Shown: positions 1 to 10,050 of the stretch, one piece after another
Position numbering within the stretch: position 1 is the first letter of the stretch
How the letters are laid out: each line of letters starts with the position of its first letter
NCBI GenBank assembly: GCA_963838885.1
Contig: CAWITB010000007.1
Location: 29,062 to 93,061 of the forward strand
Origin: JAICMB01 sp963838885
GTDB lineage: Bacteria > Acidobacteriota > Terriglobia > Bryobacterales > Bryobacteraceae
Length of the DNA: 64,000 nt
Direction: 5' to 3'
Position numbers and translations under genes: made by a program
Notes under the pieces: model-generated
Database searches by the model: none
Seen by the model: only the letters and a program-made list of their open reading frames with translations
What the model was told of the DNA's origin: nothing

Positions 1-736
1 TCCGGGCTGCGGGGTGATCGTCAACCTGAACTTTCCAGAGGGCCTTCCCGGTGGCCGCGTCCACGGCATGAACGACCGCCCGTGTATCGCCGAAATACGC
101 GGCCAAGCGGCCACTGCCGATCCGGCCTACGCTGACGGCGGTACGAACGGTGGCTCCGGCGTCATACGACCAATAAGTACACCCCGTTTCGGCATCGAGC
201 GAATAGACCGCCCCATTAGAGCTACCCACGAAGACGCGATCGCCGATCACGGCCGGTTGCGAGGAGCGCGCCGTATCGCCCTCGACAGCGAACGCCCATT
301 TCAGTTTTAGTTTGGGAACCGCAGCGGCATCCAGACCCGGGTTCGGCTGGTAACGAGTATTCGCCATATCCTTGCCCCAGCCGTTCCAACTCGCGCCCGT
401 CAACCGCAGGGGCTTCGAAACGACGGCGCACCGCCCGGTCACGCCTGCTGCCGCAGGCGCACTGAAATCCTTGGCCGTCAGAAAGCGCGCAATGGCGCGG
501 CTTTCTTCCGCGCTCAACCCCGCCGATTGCGGCGTCATGGCCCCTTCGAACATCGTTTTGTAAATGAATTCGGGAGTCCGTTGCGCGATTTCGTCGCGGC
601 TTGGCACGCGCGTTTGCGCCTTGACGTCGTGGCAAATGCCGCAACGCTGTTTATAAAGAGTCTCGCCGTCCGGCGTGGCGCCGTATGCCGCCGCCGCGAG
701 CATAACGGCGTACGAGACTGCTGCCGCGCTTCTCAT
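1..736 (-). CDS. PQQ-type quinoprotein with N-terminal cytochrome c, partial
   Basis: The frame opens at ATG 736 and leaves the window at base 1, so about 245 N-terminal residues are visible and no stop is seen. A signal peptide covers about residues 1-20. It is followed by a c-type heme site CGICH at residues 32-36, then a linker (GASWNGWGKD) and the first beta-propeller blades, which carry PQQ-family signatures such as DAATGKALWK. A heme domain ahead of a quinoprotein propeller is the arrangement of cytochrome-type polyvinyl-alcohol dehydrogenases and related periplasmic alcohol oxidases, where electrons pass from PQQ to the heme. The substrate cannot be told from this fragment. It is divergent from the gene at 806. 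Confidence 0.85.
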   Translation of the reverse strand, partial: MRSAAAVSYAVMLAAAAYGATPDGETLYKQRCGICHDVKAQTRVPSRDEIAQRTPEFIYKTMFEGAMTPQSAGLSAEESRAIARFLTAKDFSAPAAAGVTGRCAVVSKPLRLTGASWNGWGKDMANTRYQPNPGLDAAAVPKLKLKWAFAVEGDTARSSQPAVIGDRVFVGSSNGAVYSLDAETGCTYWSYDAGATVRTAVSVGRIGSGRLAAYFGDTRAVVHAVDAATGKALWKVQVDDHPAAR

Positions 737-746
737 AGGAAGTCGT

Positions 747-752
747 ATTATA
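747..752 (-). promoter_or_regulatory. Candidate -10 element of the quinoprotein gene
   Basis: A perfect TATAAT on the minus strand ends 10 nt before the ATG at 736. A transcript starting 6-7 nt downstream would have a leader of only about 4 nt, so the message would be essentially leaderless. No convincing -35 hexamer is seen at the usual distance. Confidence 0.4.
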
Positions 753-781
753 GCCGGAGGAACCTCGCAGCCGTCTCACAC

Positions 782-793
782 TGACACGTGTCA
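782..793. promoter_or_regulatory. Perfect 12-bp palindrome between divergent genes, candidate operator
   Basis: TGACACGTGTCA is a perfect palindrome lying between the divergent starts at 736 and 806. It is overlapped by a direct repeat TCACACT (776-782 and 791-797). The position suits a regulator acting on both genes. The regulator is unknown. Confidence 0.4.
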
Positions 794-805
794 CACTAAC
801 GGTAG

Positions 806-1363
806 ATGAAGTACGGCGTTCTGCTTCTCTGCTCCGTATGCGCCGCGGCTCAAAATACGGCGGCGCCGCAAACGGCTCCCGGAGTCCTAGAGGATTGGGA
901 CGTGCGCGCCATGGTGCAGAGTCTTCAGGCCCAGGCGCAACACCTGCGGCCCGTACTCGATCGCATCAAGCCGGAAGCCTGGATGGCGCACGGCGCTCCG
1001 GCGGCATACGTCCAGCAACTTCGGAGCGCCCAGACGGAGCTTCGTTATGCGCTCGAATCGAGCGATGCCTTCGCGAAGCAGCCGGAGCGGCTGCCGCTGG
1101 CGCTCGATACCTACTTCCGGATGCAGGCGATGGATACGATGCTCCACTCCGTGATCGAAGGCGTTCGCAAGTATCAAAGCCCGGCGGACGCCCGCACCAT
1201 CCAGAGCGTCATCAATGAAACGAACGGCAACCGCGACCGCTTGCGCGAGTATATCCGCGCGCTGGCGGCGCAAAAGGAACAGGAATTCCAAATCGCGGAC
1301 CGGGAAGCGCAGCGCTGCCGTAGCGCCGTCACGCAACCCACGGCCGCCAGGAAAAGCAAATGA
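806..1363 (+). CDS. Secreted protein of unknown function
   Basis: 185 residues. An N-terminal signal peptide (MKYGVLLLCSVCAAAQ) is followed by a mostly helical, Gln- and Arg-rich region with no cysteine motif or catalytic signature that I recognise. The C-terminal half (about residues 125-175) is charged and likely forms long helices. The stop overlaps the next start by 4 nt (ATGA at 1360), so the two genes are probably translated together. The family is not recognised. Confidence 0.7.
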   Translation: MKYGVLLLCSVCAAAQNTAAPQTAPGVLEDWDVRAMVQSLQAQAQHLRPVLDRIKPEAWMAHGAPAAYVQQLRSAQTELRYALESSDAFAKQPERLPLALDTYFRMQAMDTMLHSVIEGVRKYQSPADARTIQSVINETNGNRDRLREYIRALAAQKEQEFQIADREAQRCRSAVTQPTAARKSK

Positions 1364-1920
1364 CCGAAGTCGCGGCCTTCGTCTGCAGCATCTGCGGCGA
1401 GACATCTTTCGAGATTTGCGTCTACTGCACGAAGGACGCATGCGCCAATCATCGCTGCGCCCGCTGCGGCCGCTGCAGCGATTGTTGCGAATGCGAAGTG
1501 CCGCTCGAAGCCGTCGAGCGCAGGGAGGCTGCCGCGCCGCATCTGCCGCCGGGGGAGCCCGAGCCGCTTCCGCCCGCGCAGCCGGAGCCGTTGCCGCAAT
1601 ACGAGCCGGAGCCCCCGCCGCACACCGAGCCGGAGCCGCTTGGTCCCACCGTTCCCGAGCCGGTTCCGGGCACGGAACCACAGCCTGAGACGCCCGGTCC
1701 GACGGCTTTCGCGGACCGATCCGGCGAGGCGGACAAAGCCAGGGCATGGGCGGATGAATTACCGGACAGCCAAGCCGAGCTCATCAAAGCATTGCCGCAG
1801 CTCTTCGCTCCGGACCCGGAACCCGCGGTTGCGGAGGCGTCCGAGGTGCCGGACATGAATATTCCGCGTTCCGAGGTCCTCGAAGAAGAAGACCCGGAGC
1901 CTCTTGAAGAACCCGATTAA
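1360..1920 (+). CDS. Cys-rich zinc-ribbon-like protein with Pro-Glu repeat region
   Basis: 186 residues. Residues 1-45 hold about ten cysteines in pairs (CSICG, CVYC, CARCGRC, CCEC), which looks like one or two zinc-binding treble-clef or B-box-like units. Residues 50-115 are a low-complexity run of PEP, EPEPLP and EPEPPP units. The remainder is acidic and ends in EEDPEPLEEPD. No signal peptide is seen, so it is probably cytosolic. It overlaps the upstream secreted-protein gene by 4 nt. Function unknown; the cysteine part may bind a protein or nucleic acid and the Pro-Glu part may act as a spacer. Confidence 0.7.
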   Translation: MTEVAAFVCSICGETSFEICVYCTKDACANHRCARCGRCSDCCECEVPLEAVERREAAAPHLPPGEPEPLPPAQPEPLPQYEPEPPPHTEPEPLGPTVPEPVPGTEPQPETPGPTAFADRSGEADKARAWADELPDSQAELIKALPQLFAPDPEPAVAEASEVPDMNIPRSEVLEEEDPEPLEEPD

Positions 1921-1942
1921 TTCCGGAATGTTCGCGGCGGGG

Positions 1943-2314
1943 TTAGACCACGCCGGCGTGCCGCCGCAGGATCTGCTGCAGATTCTGCGAAAATGCCGAG
2001 CGCGCCATAACAATATTCGCGCCCGCCTCCTGCGCTTTTTGCTTTAGCTCGCCCTGGACATGCGACAGGAATCCGATGATGCTGATCGGCTTCGTGGCCG
2101 GGTTGCTCTTCAGGTTGGAAATGAGGCGGATGGGCTCAACGCAGGCGCAGTTCAGGTCCATGATGATGAGCAGCGGGCGCTCGGCGGCTTTGCCGATCAC
2201 GTCTTCTTCCGACTTCAGGAATTCCACTTGAAGTCCGGCGCGCTTCGCGGCATCGCTGATCTTCACCGTGAATAAAAGGTCTTCGACCACGGCCAGGACC
2301 GTCTTTTTTGGCAT
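1943..2314 (-). CDS. Degenerate response-regulator receiver-domain protein
   Basis: 123 residues from ATG 2314. The frame stays open further upstream, but that part is Arg- and Ser-rich and does not look like protein, so MPKKTVLAVVED is taken as the start. The fold reads as a single CheY-like receiver: acidic pair in VVED, phospho-acceptor Asp in LLIIMDLN, helix pattern to the end. The usual Lys of the KP motif is not present (VMARSAF instead) and the Thr/Ser site is weak (IIGFLSHV), so phosphorylation may not work canonically. No output domain. It is divergent from the TIR-like gene at 2559. Confidence 0.7.
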   Translation of the reverse strand: MPKKTVLAVVEDLLFTVKISDAAKRAGLQVEFLKSEEDVIGKAAERPLLIIMDLNCACVEPIRLISNLKSNPATKPISIIGFLSHVQGELKQKAQEAGANIVMARSAFSQNLQQILRRHAGVV

Positions 2315-2513
2315 AGAACTTACGCGTTCCGCTCCCGATATTGATTGAGTTACAGATGGAACTTCGAAGACAGGAAGGTAAAACCCGAGAGTAGCACGGA
2401 ATGGCTTGCGGCGATAACGGCTATAGTGGGAGCACAAAAATCGACTAGAGGCCAAAAGCGAACGGCGCCCGCGAATTGAATCGAAATAATAGGCCAATCT
2501 CCGAGGACGAGCG

Positions 2514-2532
2514 ATTGTAAACTGCTTACAAT
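2514..2532. promoter_or_regulatory. Perfect inverted repeat upstream of the TIR-like operon
   Basis: ATTGTAA-ACTGC-TTACAAT is a perfect 7-bp inverted repeat with a 5-bp spacer, ending 26 nt before the ATG at 2559. Its right arm contains TACAAT (2527-2532), which matches a -10 element at 5 of 6 positions, so a bound protein would block the start of transcription. This is the form of a repressor operator. A hairpin in the RNA is a less likely reading because the site is so close to the presumed transcription start. Confidence 0.5.
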
Positions 2533-2558
2533 GTCCAGAAAGGAAGCGAAGCGTTCCG

Positions 2559-3257
2559 ATGCGAGTATTCGTGGGATACGGCTATAATGATCGCGACAAA
2601 TGGATCGAGGAGTACGTCATGCCGCTTCTTGTCGCGTTTGGCTGCGAGGTAGTGCATGGGAAGGCGGTGTATGGCGGAGCGCTATCCGCGGAAGTCAAAA
2701 AAACGATTCGCACCGCCGATTCGATGATTGGCTTCACGACCCGTCGTGAGCGCGAAGGAGAGCGTTTCCGCACTCATGAGTGGGTCGTTCAGGAACTCAT
2801 CACCGCGGATTCTCAGGATCCGCCCATACCTTGGGTCGAAGTGCGGGAGGCGGAAGTAATTTCACCGGGCGGCATTCTCGAGGGCGTCAACGCGCAGCGT
2901 ATCGATTACCGCGAGGAAGATCGCGCTAGGTGCTTGGTTCAGATCGCGCAAGCTCTGCGCCGCTTCAAGGACGCAACGAGTGTCACGACGATTCGGCTTG
3001 GTCCGTCGCTGGTGGTCGACCAGATCATTCCCTTTGTCGACGATGCAACATTCTCCTGTTCCTGTCAGGTGTTGCGCGGAGCCATCCAGTTCCCGTCCCG
3101 TCGTGTTCCCGTTTTCCCCATCCGGGGAGCGCTATTCGTGCAGCTTCATGGCGTCGCTTCCGATGAATTGGTTCGGATTGCGATCTCGGCCGCTGGCAGA
3201 ACGTGGCGCTCCAATTACGAATCGGTGGATACTGTAGATATACAAGTGAAGGAGTAG
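2559..3257 (+). CDS. TIR-like domain protein, candidate immune effector
   Basis: 232 residues. Residues 1-135 have the layout of a TIR-fold domain: first strand RVFVGYGYNDRD, an Asp/Trp-rich helix, a second strand CEVVHGK, then ADSMIGFTTRRE followed by a helix THEWVVQELITA. Glu79 in VVQEL sits where NAD-cleaving TIR domains carry their catalytic Glu. Residues 145-232 form a separate mainly beta region (VDDATFSCSCQVLRGAI) that may be a sensor or binding domain. No signal peptide. Two bases separate its stop from the pYEATS gene, so they form one operon. The TIR assignment is by eye; a non-enzymatic TIR-like domain is possible. Confidence 0.65.
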   Translation: MRVFVGYGYNDRDKWIEEYVMPLLVAFGCEVVHGKAVYGGALSAEVKKTIRTADSMIGFTTRREREGERFRTHEWVVQELITADSQDPPIPWVEVREAEVISPGGILEGVNAQRIDYREEDRARCLVQIAQALRRFKDATSVTTIRLGPSLVVDQIIPFVDDATFSCSCQVLRGAIQFPSRRVPVFPIRGALFVQLHGVASDELVRIAISAAGRTWRSNYESVDTVDIQVKE

Positions 3258-3259
3258 AC

Positions 3260-3562
3260 ATGGCGCTCTCCATCCAACAAAGCGCGAAATACGTGGGTAA
3301 AAATCGTTGGGAGTGGTCCGTGTGGATCGCGGGGCCGGCTGACGAACTCGATTCCATCGTCCGAGTCATGTATATCCTGGACCCCACGTTTCACAATCCC
3401 GTCCGAACCGTATTCGACCGCGCCACCAATTTTCGGCTGGATACGTCCGGATGGGGCACTTTTACCATTCATGCGCGAGCGTTTGATCGCAGTGGCCGTG
3501 AGACGCCGCTCCATCACGACCTCGTTCTCTTATATCCCGACGGAACGCCGACCCTCGCCTGA
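3260..3562 (+). CDS. Stand-alone pYEATS-domain protein
   Basis: 100 residues. Start taken at ATG 3260, which has GGAG five bases upstream; an earlier in-frame start at 3203 lies inside the TIR-like gene. The whole protein fits the prokaryotic YEATS fold: WEWSVWIAG, VRVMYILDPTFHNPV, a phenylalanine strand FRLDTSGWGTFTIHA, and a final LHHDLVLLYP. Prokaryotic YEATS domains are known from comparative genomics of bacterial conflict and immunity systems, where they sit beside effectors such as TIR and peptidase domains and are thought to sense or bind a partner. Directly downstream of a TIR-like gene, it probably regulates or recruits that protein. Confidence 0.75.
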   Translation: MALSIQQSAKYVGKNRWEWSVWIAGPADELDSIVRVMYILDPTFHNPVRTVFDRATNFRLDTSGWGTFTIHARAFDRSGRETPLHHDLVLLYPDGTPTLA

Positions 3563-3592
3563 TTCCGCCGTTTGTTCGCGAATTGCTCCAAT

Positions 3593-3622
3593 TTGACAAG
3601 CGCTTAAGAGTTTCGATATTCT
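3593..3622 (+). promoter_or_regulatory. Candidate promoter of the rpsL-led translation cluster
   Basis: TTGACA at 3593-3598 is a perfect -35 hexamer. TATTCT at 3617-3622 matches the -10 at 4 of 6 positions with an 18-bp spacer. It precedes rpsL by about 285 nt and is the only strong promoter-like pair in the gap after the pYEATS gene. Confidence 0.55.
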
Positions 3623-3906
3623 GAGAAGGTTTGAGCGAGTAGCTATTCCCGCACTACCATTCTCTGTGCACGCGCCGGGTCCGCATCGGGCGCTGCCAAT
3701 TATTCAGAGAATCCGGTCGGGAGTCGGCCCCGAGGTTCTGGCGGATTAAGCCGTCCAGGGCATGGGCTAGTCCAAAGCAGCAACCCTCGCAATTGGTCGC
3801 AGGCGCTGGAGCACCGTGCTCGGCGTAAGACCGTAGCGCATGGAACGTTTTTGGCGGGGCGCAATCCCTGTCAGCGGAAGCAACCAGATTTACAGAGAGG
3901 ACATTC
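3623..3906 (+). promoter_or_regulatory. Long structured leader of the translation cluster
   Basis: About 280 nt with no credible gene. It contains an outer stem ATTCTCTG (3659-3666) pairing with CAGAGAAT (3705-3712), enclosing an inner GCGCC/GGCGC stem. More GC-rich sequence follows, then a purine-rich ribosome site (AGAGAGGA, about 3894-3901) for rpsL. This could be a regulatory leader (autoregulation or attenuation). I do not recognise it as a named riboswitch. Confidence 0.4.
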
Positions 3907-4290
3907 GTGCCGACGTTTAATCAACTCGTGCGAAAAGGGCGCAGGCCGCCGCGCTATAAGACGGCCAGCCCGGCGCTGCAAGCGTGCCCGCAAAGGCGCG
4001 GCGTGTGTACCCGCGTGTACACCACGACTCCCAAGAAGCCCAATTCGGCTTTGCGGAAAGTGGCCCGCGTGCGCCTGACGAACGGGATTGAAGTGACCAC
4101 CTACATTCCAGGCGTGGGGCACAATCTGCAGGAGCACTCCATCGTGCTGATCCGCGGCGGCCGCGTGAAGGACCTGCCCGGCGTCCGTTATCACGTGGTG
4201 CGTGGAACGCTCGACGCCGCCGGGGTCGCGGGCCGGCAGCAGAGCCGCTCCAAGTACGGCGCGAAAAGACCCAAGGGACCCGCCAAATAG
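3907..4290 (+). CDS. rpsL: 30S ribosomal protein S12
   Basis: 127 residues with a GTG start behind AGAGAGGA. S12 helps set decoding accuracy in the 30S A site. The signature TTPKKPNSALRK is intact and the two lysines whose change gives streptomycin resistance (K43 and K88 counting Met) are both present, so this is the sensitive form. The N-terminal ten residues match the usual S12 start. First gene of the cluster; rpsG follows after 18 nt. Confidence 0.98.
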   Translation: MPTFNQLVRKGRRPPRYKTASPALQACPQRRGVCTRVYTTTPKKPNSALRKVARVRLTNGIEVTTYIPGVGHNLQEHSIVLIRGGRVKDLPGVRYHVVRGTLDAAGVAGRQQSRSKYGAKRPKGPAK

Positions 4291-4308
4291 ATTAGAGGAT
4301 TTTAGGAA

Positions 4309-4779
4309 ATGCCACGCAGACGCAGACCCGAATTACGAGAAATTCTGCCCGATCCGCTGTACAACTCGACGCTGGCCGAGAAGTTCGTCAACTCCATGAT
4401 GTGGGACGGCAAGAAGAACACCGCGCAGAGGATCTTCTATCAGTCGATGGACACGATCCGGGAGCGGACCGGCGACGATCCCTTGAAGCTCTTCAAGAAG
4501 GCCGTCGAGAATGCCAAGCCGCTGCTCGAAGTGAAGACGCGGCGCGTGGGCGGCGCCAACTATCAAGTGCCGGTGGAGGTTCCGCAGAATCGCCGGACCA
4601 GTCTGGCGATCCGCTGGATTTTAATGAACGCCCGCTCGCGCCCGGAAAAGGGCATGCCGGATAAGCTGGCGAATGAATTGAACGATGCCGCCAACATGCG
4701 CGGCGGCGCGATTAAGAAGAAGGACGATGTGCATAGGATGGCGGAAGCCAACAAAGCCTTTGCGCATTACAGATGGTAA
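4309..4779 (+). CDS. rpsG: 30S ribosomal protein S7
   Basis: 156 residues, the normal bacterial length. It begins MPRRRRPELREILPDP and contains the KFVNSMMWDGKK and GGANYQVPVEV segments typical of S7, which nucleates assembly of the 30S head on the 3' domain of 16S rRNA. S7 is the translational repressor of the str operon in enterobacteria; whether that holds here is not visible. fusA starts 32 nt downstream. Confidence 0.98.
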   Translation: MPRRRRPELREILPDPLYNSTLAEKFVNSMMWDGKKNTAQRIFYQSMDTIRERTGDDPLKLFKKAVENAKPLLEVKTRRVGGANYQVPVEVPQNRRTSLAIRWILMNARSRPEKGMPDKLANELNDAANMRGGAIKKKDDVHRMAEANKAFAHYRW

Positions 4780-4811
4780 GAGGAACACGACGGGCATAGG
4801 GCCCGTTTTTT

Positions 4812-6902
<2,091 letters not shown>

Positions 6903-6938
6903 GGTTTCGAGACAGGAGTCAGGAGAGCTTAACAAATC

Positions 6939-8126
<1,188 letters not shown>

Positions 8127-8146
8127 CGCCTCGCCGGTTTAAAATC

Positions 8147-8470
8147 ATGCCCCTCAGAGAACGCATTCGCATCCGCCTCAAGGCGTACGATCACCGCATC
8201 CTGGACCAATCGACGACCGAAATCGTCGATACGGCAAAGAGAACGGGAGCGCAGATCGCGGGGCCGATTCCGCTGCCCACGATCAAGAACCGCTATACGG
8301 TGCTGCGGTCGCCTCACGTCGATAAGAAATCGCGCGAGCAGTTTGAGATCCGCACGCACAAGCGGCTTCTCGATATTCTCGAGCCGACTCAGGACACGGT
8401 GGACGCCCTCATGAAGCTGGATCTTCCGGCCGGCGTGGATGTGGAGATCAAGGCGTTCGGGAAGAAATAG
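8147..8470 (+). CDS. rpsJ: 30S ribosomal protein S10
   Basis: 107 residues. MPLRERIRIRLKAYDHRILDQ and the loop segment GPIPLPTIKNRYTVLRSPHV are diagnostic of S10, a 30S head protein that also serves as NusE in transcription antitermination. It links the str part of the cluster to the S10 part; rplC follows 13 nt later. Confidence 0.97.
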   Translation: MPLRERIRIRLKAYDHRILDQSTTEIVDTAKRTGAQIAGPIPLPTIKNRYTVLRSPHVDKKSREQFEIRTHKRLLDILEPTQDTVDALMKLDLPAGVDVEIKAFGKK

Positions 8471-8483
8471 GTTGTAGGCATCT

Positions 8484-9116
8484 ATGAGCCCAGGTATTCT
8501 CGGAAAAAAAATCGGCATGACGCAGGTCTTCCGGCCCGACGGGCAAGTGGTTCCCGTCACTCTGCTCAAGGCCGGCCCCTGCGTCGTGGTGCAGCGCAAG
8601 ACGCCGGCGACGGACGGCTACGACGCCGTGCAGCTTGGCTTGATGGAGTTCGCCAAAGCGTCGCGGCTCACGAAGCCGGCCGCCGGGCACTTGAAGAAGA
8701 GCAATGCGGAAGGCGTCAGATTCCTGCGTGAAGTGAAGCTGCGGCCGGGCGATGACGACTTGAAACAGGGCGACCGCATTCTGGTCGATACATTCAAGCC
8801 CGCGGACAAGGTGGACGTGATCGGCGTCAGCAAGGGACGCGGATTCGCCAGCATCATCAAGCGCCATCATTTTAAGGGCGGCCCGGGATCGCACGGGTCG
8901 ATGTTTCACCGCGCTCCGGGATCGATCGGCGCGTCGTCCTTTCCGTCGCGCGTCTTCCCCGGAATGCGCATGGCGGGCCAGATGGGCACGCAGCAAGTGA
9001 CGATCCGTAATCTTGAGGTGGTGCAGGTGGACGCCGAAGACAACGTGCTGATGATTAAGGGCGCGATTCCGGGGCCGAATGGCGGCTACGTCGTGGTGCG
9101 GAGGGCGAAGAGGTAA
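8484..9116 (+). CDS. rplC: 50S ribosomal protein L3
   Basis: 210 residues. Starts MSPGILGKKIGMTQVF and carries the central extension GGPGSHGSMFHRAPGSIG that reaches towards the peptidyl transferase centre, with the conserved Gln in MAGQMGTQQV that is a methylation site in E. coli. L3 is an early 50S assembly protein. The stop is 5 nt before rplD. Confidence 0.97.
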   Translation: MSPGILGKKIGMTQVFRPDGQVVPVTLLKAGPCVVVQRKTPATDGYDAVQLGLMEFAKASRLTKPAAGHLKKSNAEGVRFLREVKLRPGDDDLKQGDRILVDTFKPADKVDVIGVSKGRGFASIIKRHHFKGGPGSHGSMFHRAPGSIGASSFPSRVFPGMRMAGQMGTQQVTIRNLEVVQVDAEDNVLMIKGAIPGPNGGYVVVRRAKR

Positions 9117-9121
9117 GCGCC

Positions 9122-9751
9122 ATGGCAACCGTAAACATAATCGATTTGAACAACGCGGTGGTTGGTTCTCTGGAGTTGGCGGACGAAGTGTTCGCGGCGC
9201 CGGTCAACGAGAATCTGCTTTATGAGGCGGTGCGGAACTATACCGCCGGGCGGCGCTCCGGTACGGCGGCGACCAAGACCCGCCATGAGGTTTCGGGATC
9301 GGGCAGAAAACTGTGGAAGCAGAAGGGCACGGGCCGCGCGCGCGTGGGATCGATCCGCTCGCCGCTATGGCGCCACGGCGGCACGGTCCATGGGCCGCAG
9401 CCGCGCGATTACAGCTATAAGCTGCCGCGTAAGATGTTGCTTGGCGCTCTGCGCTCCGCCTTATCGGCCAAGCTGCGCGATGGGGAGCTGCGGATCATTC
9501 AGGCTTTCACGTTTCAAGATCACAAGACCAAGGCGGTGAAGGCCGTTCTTGCGCGCTTAGAGACTTCGAAAAGCGTGCTGCTGGTCGATCACGAAACGGA
9601 AAATCGCAACCTGACGCTCGGCGCGCGCAATCTCGAAGGCGTGAAGCTGGTGGGGACCAAAGACGTAACGGTTTACGATTTGTTGCGCTTCTCGCAGGTG
9701 CTGCTGAGCGAAGGCGCGGCGCGAAAACTCGGGGAGGCGCTGAAGAAATGA
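9122..9751 (+). CDS. rplD: 50S ribosomal protein L4
   Basis: 209 residues. The long internal loop that lines the exit tunnel is present (KTRHEVSGSGRKLWKQKGTGRAR), followed by SPLWRHGGTVHGPQPRDYSYKLPRK. In E. coli L4 represses its own S10 operon; no equivalent leader is visible here because the S10 genes are read through from upstream. Overlaps rplW by 4 nt. Confidence 0.97.
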   Translation: MATVNIIDLNNAVVGSLELADEVFAAPVNENLLYEAVRNYTAGRRSGTAATKTRHEVSGSGRKLWKQKGTGRARVGSIRSPLWRHGGTVHGPQPRDYSYKLPRKMLLGALRSALSAKLRDGELRIIQAFTFQDHKTKAVKAVLARLETSKSVLLVDHETENRNLTLGARNLEGVKLVGTKDVTVYDLLRFSQVLLSEGAARKLGEALKK

Positions 9752-10035
9752 CGGTATTCGACGTCCTCAAGCGGCCGATCGTGACCGAGAAGGCGGTGGG
9801 CAAGAAAGAAGCCGAGAACACGCTCTGTTTTGAAGTCGTGCCGGATGCCAACAAGACGCAGATCAAGGCCGCGGTGGAGCATTTGTTTAAGGTGAAGGTC
9901 GCGCGCGTGCGCACCGAGAACATTGAAGGCAAGCTGCGGCGGCGCGGCCGCTTTGCGGGATATCGCTCGGATTGGAAGAAGGCCTACGTGCGGCTGGTAG
10001 AGGGCGAAAAGATGCCCGAGTACGGGGACATTTAA
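9748..10035 (+). CDS. rplW: 50S ribosomal protein L23
   Basis: 95 residues. FDVLKRPIVTEKAV and KTQIKAAVEHLFKVKV are typical. L23 sits at the tunnel exit and is the docking site for trigger factor and signal recognition particle. Its ATG overlaps the rplD stop by 4 nt, so translation is coupled. rplB follows after 15 nt. Confidence 0.97.
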   Translation: MTVFDVLKRPIVTEKAVGKKEAENTLCFEVVPDANKTQIKAAVEHLFKVKVARVRTENIEGKLRRRGRFAGYRSDWKKAYVRLVEGEKMPEYGDI

Positions 10036-10050
10036 GCGGAGAATTTTCTA

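Noticed and set aside
222..644. 140-residue minus-strand frame near the left edge
   Set aside because: Out of frame with the quinoprotein, which reads continuously from 736 to base 1 with signal peptide, heme site and propeller blades.
2315..2497. Upstream extension of the receiver-domain gene
   Set aside because: The added 61 residues are Arg/Ser-rich and precede a natural start MPKKTV; they overlap the promoter region.
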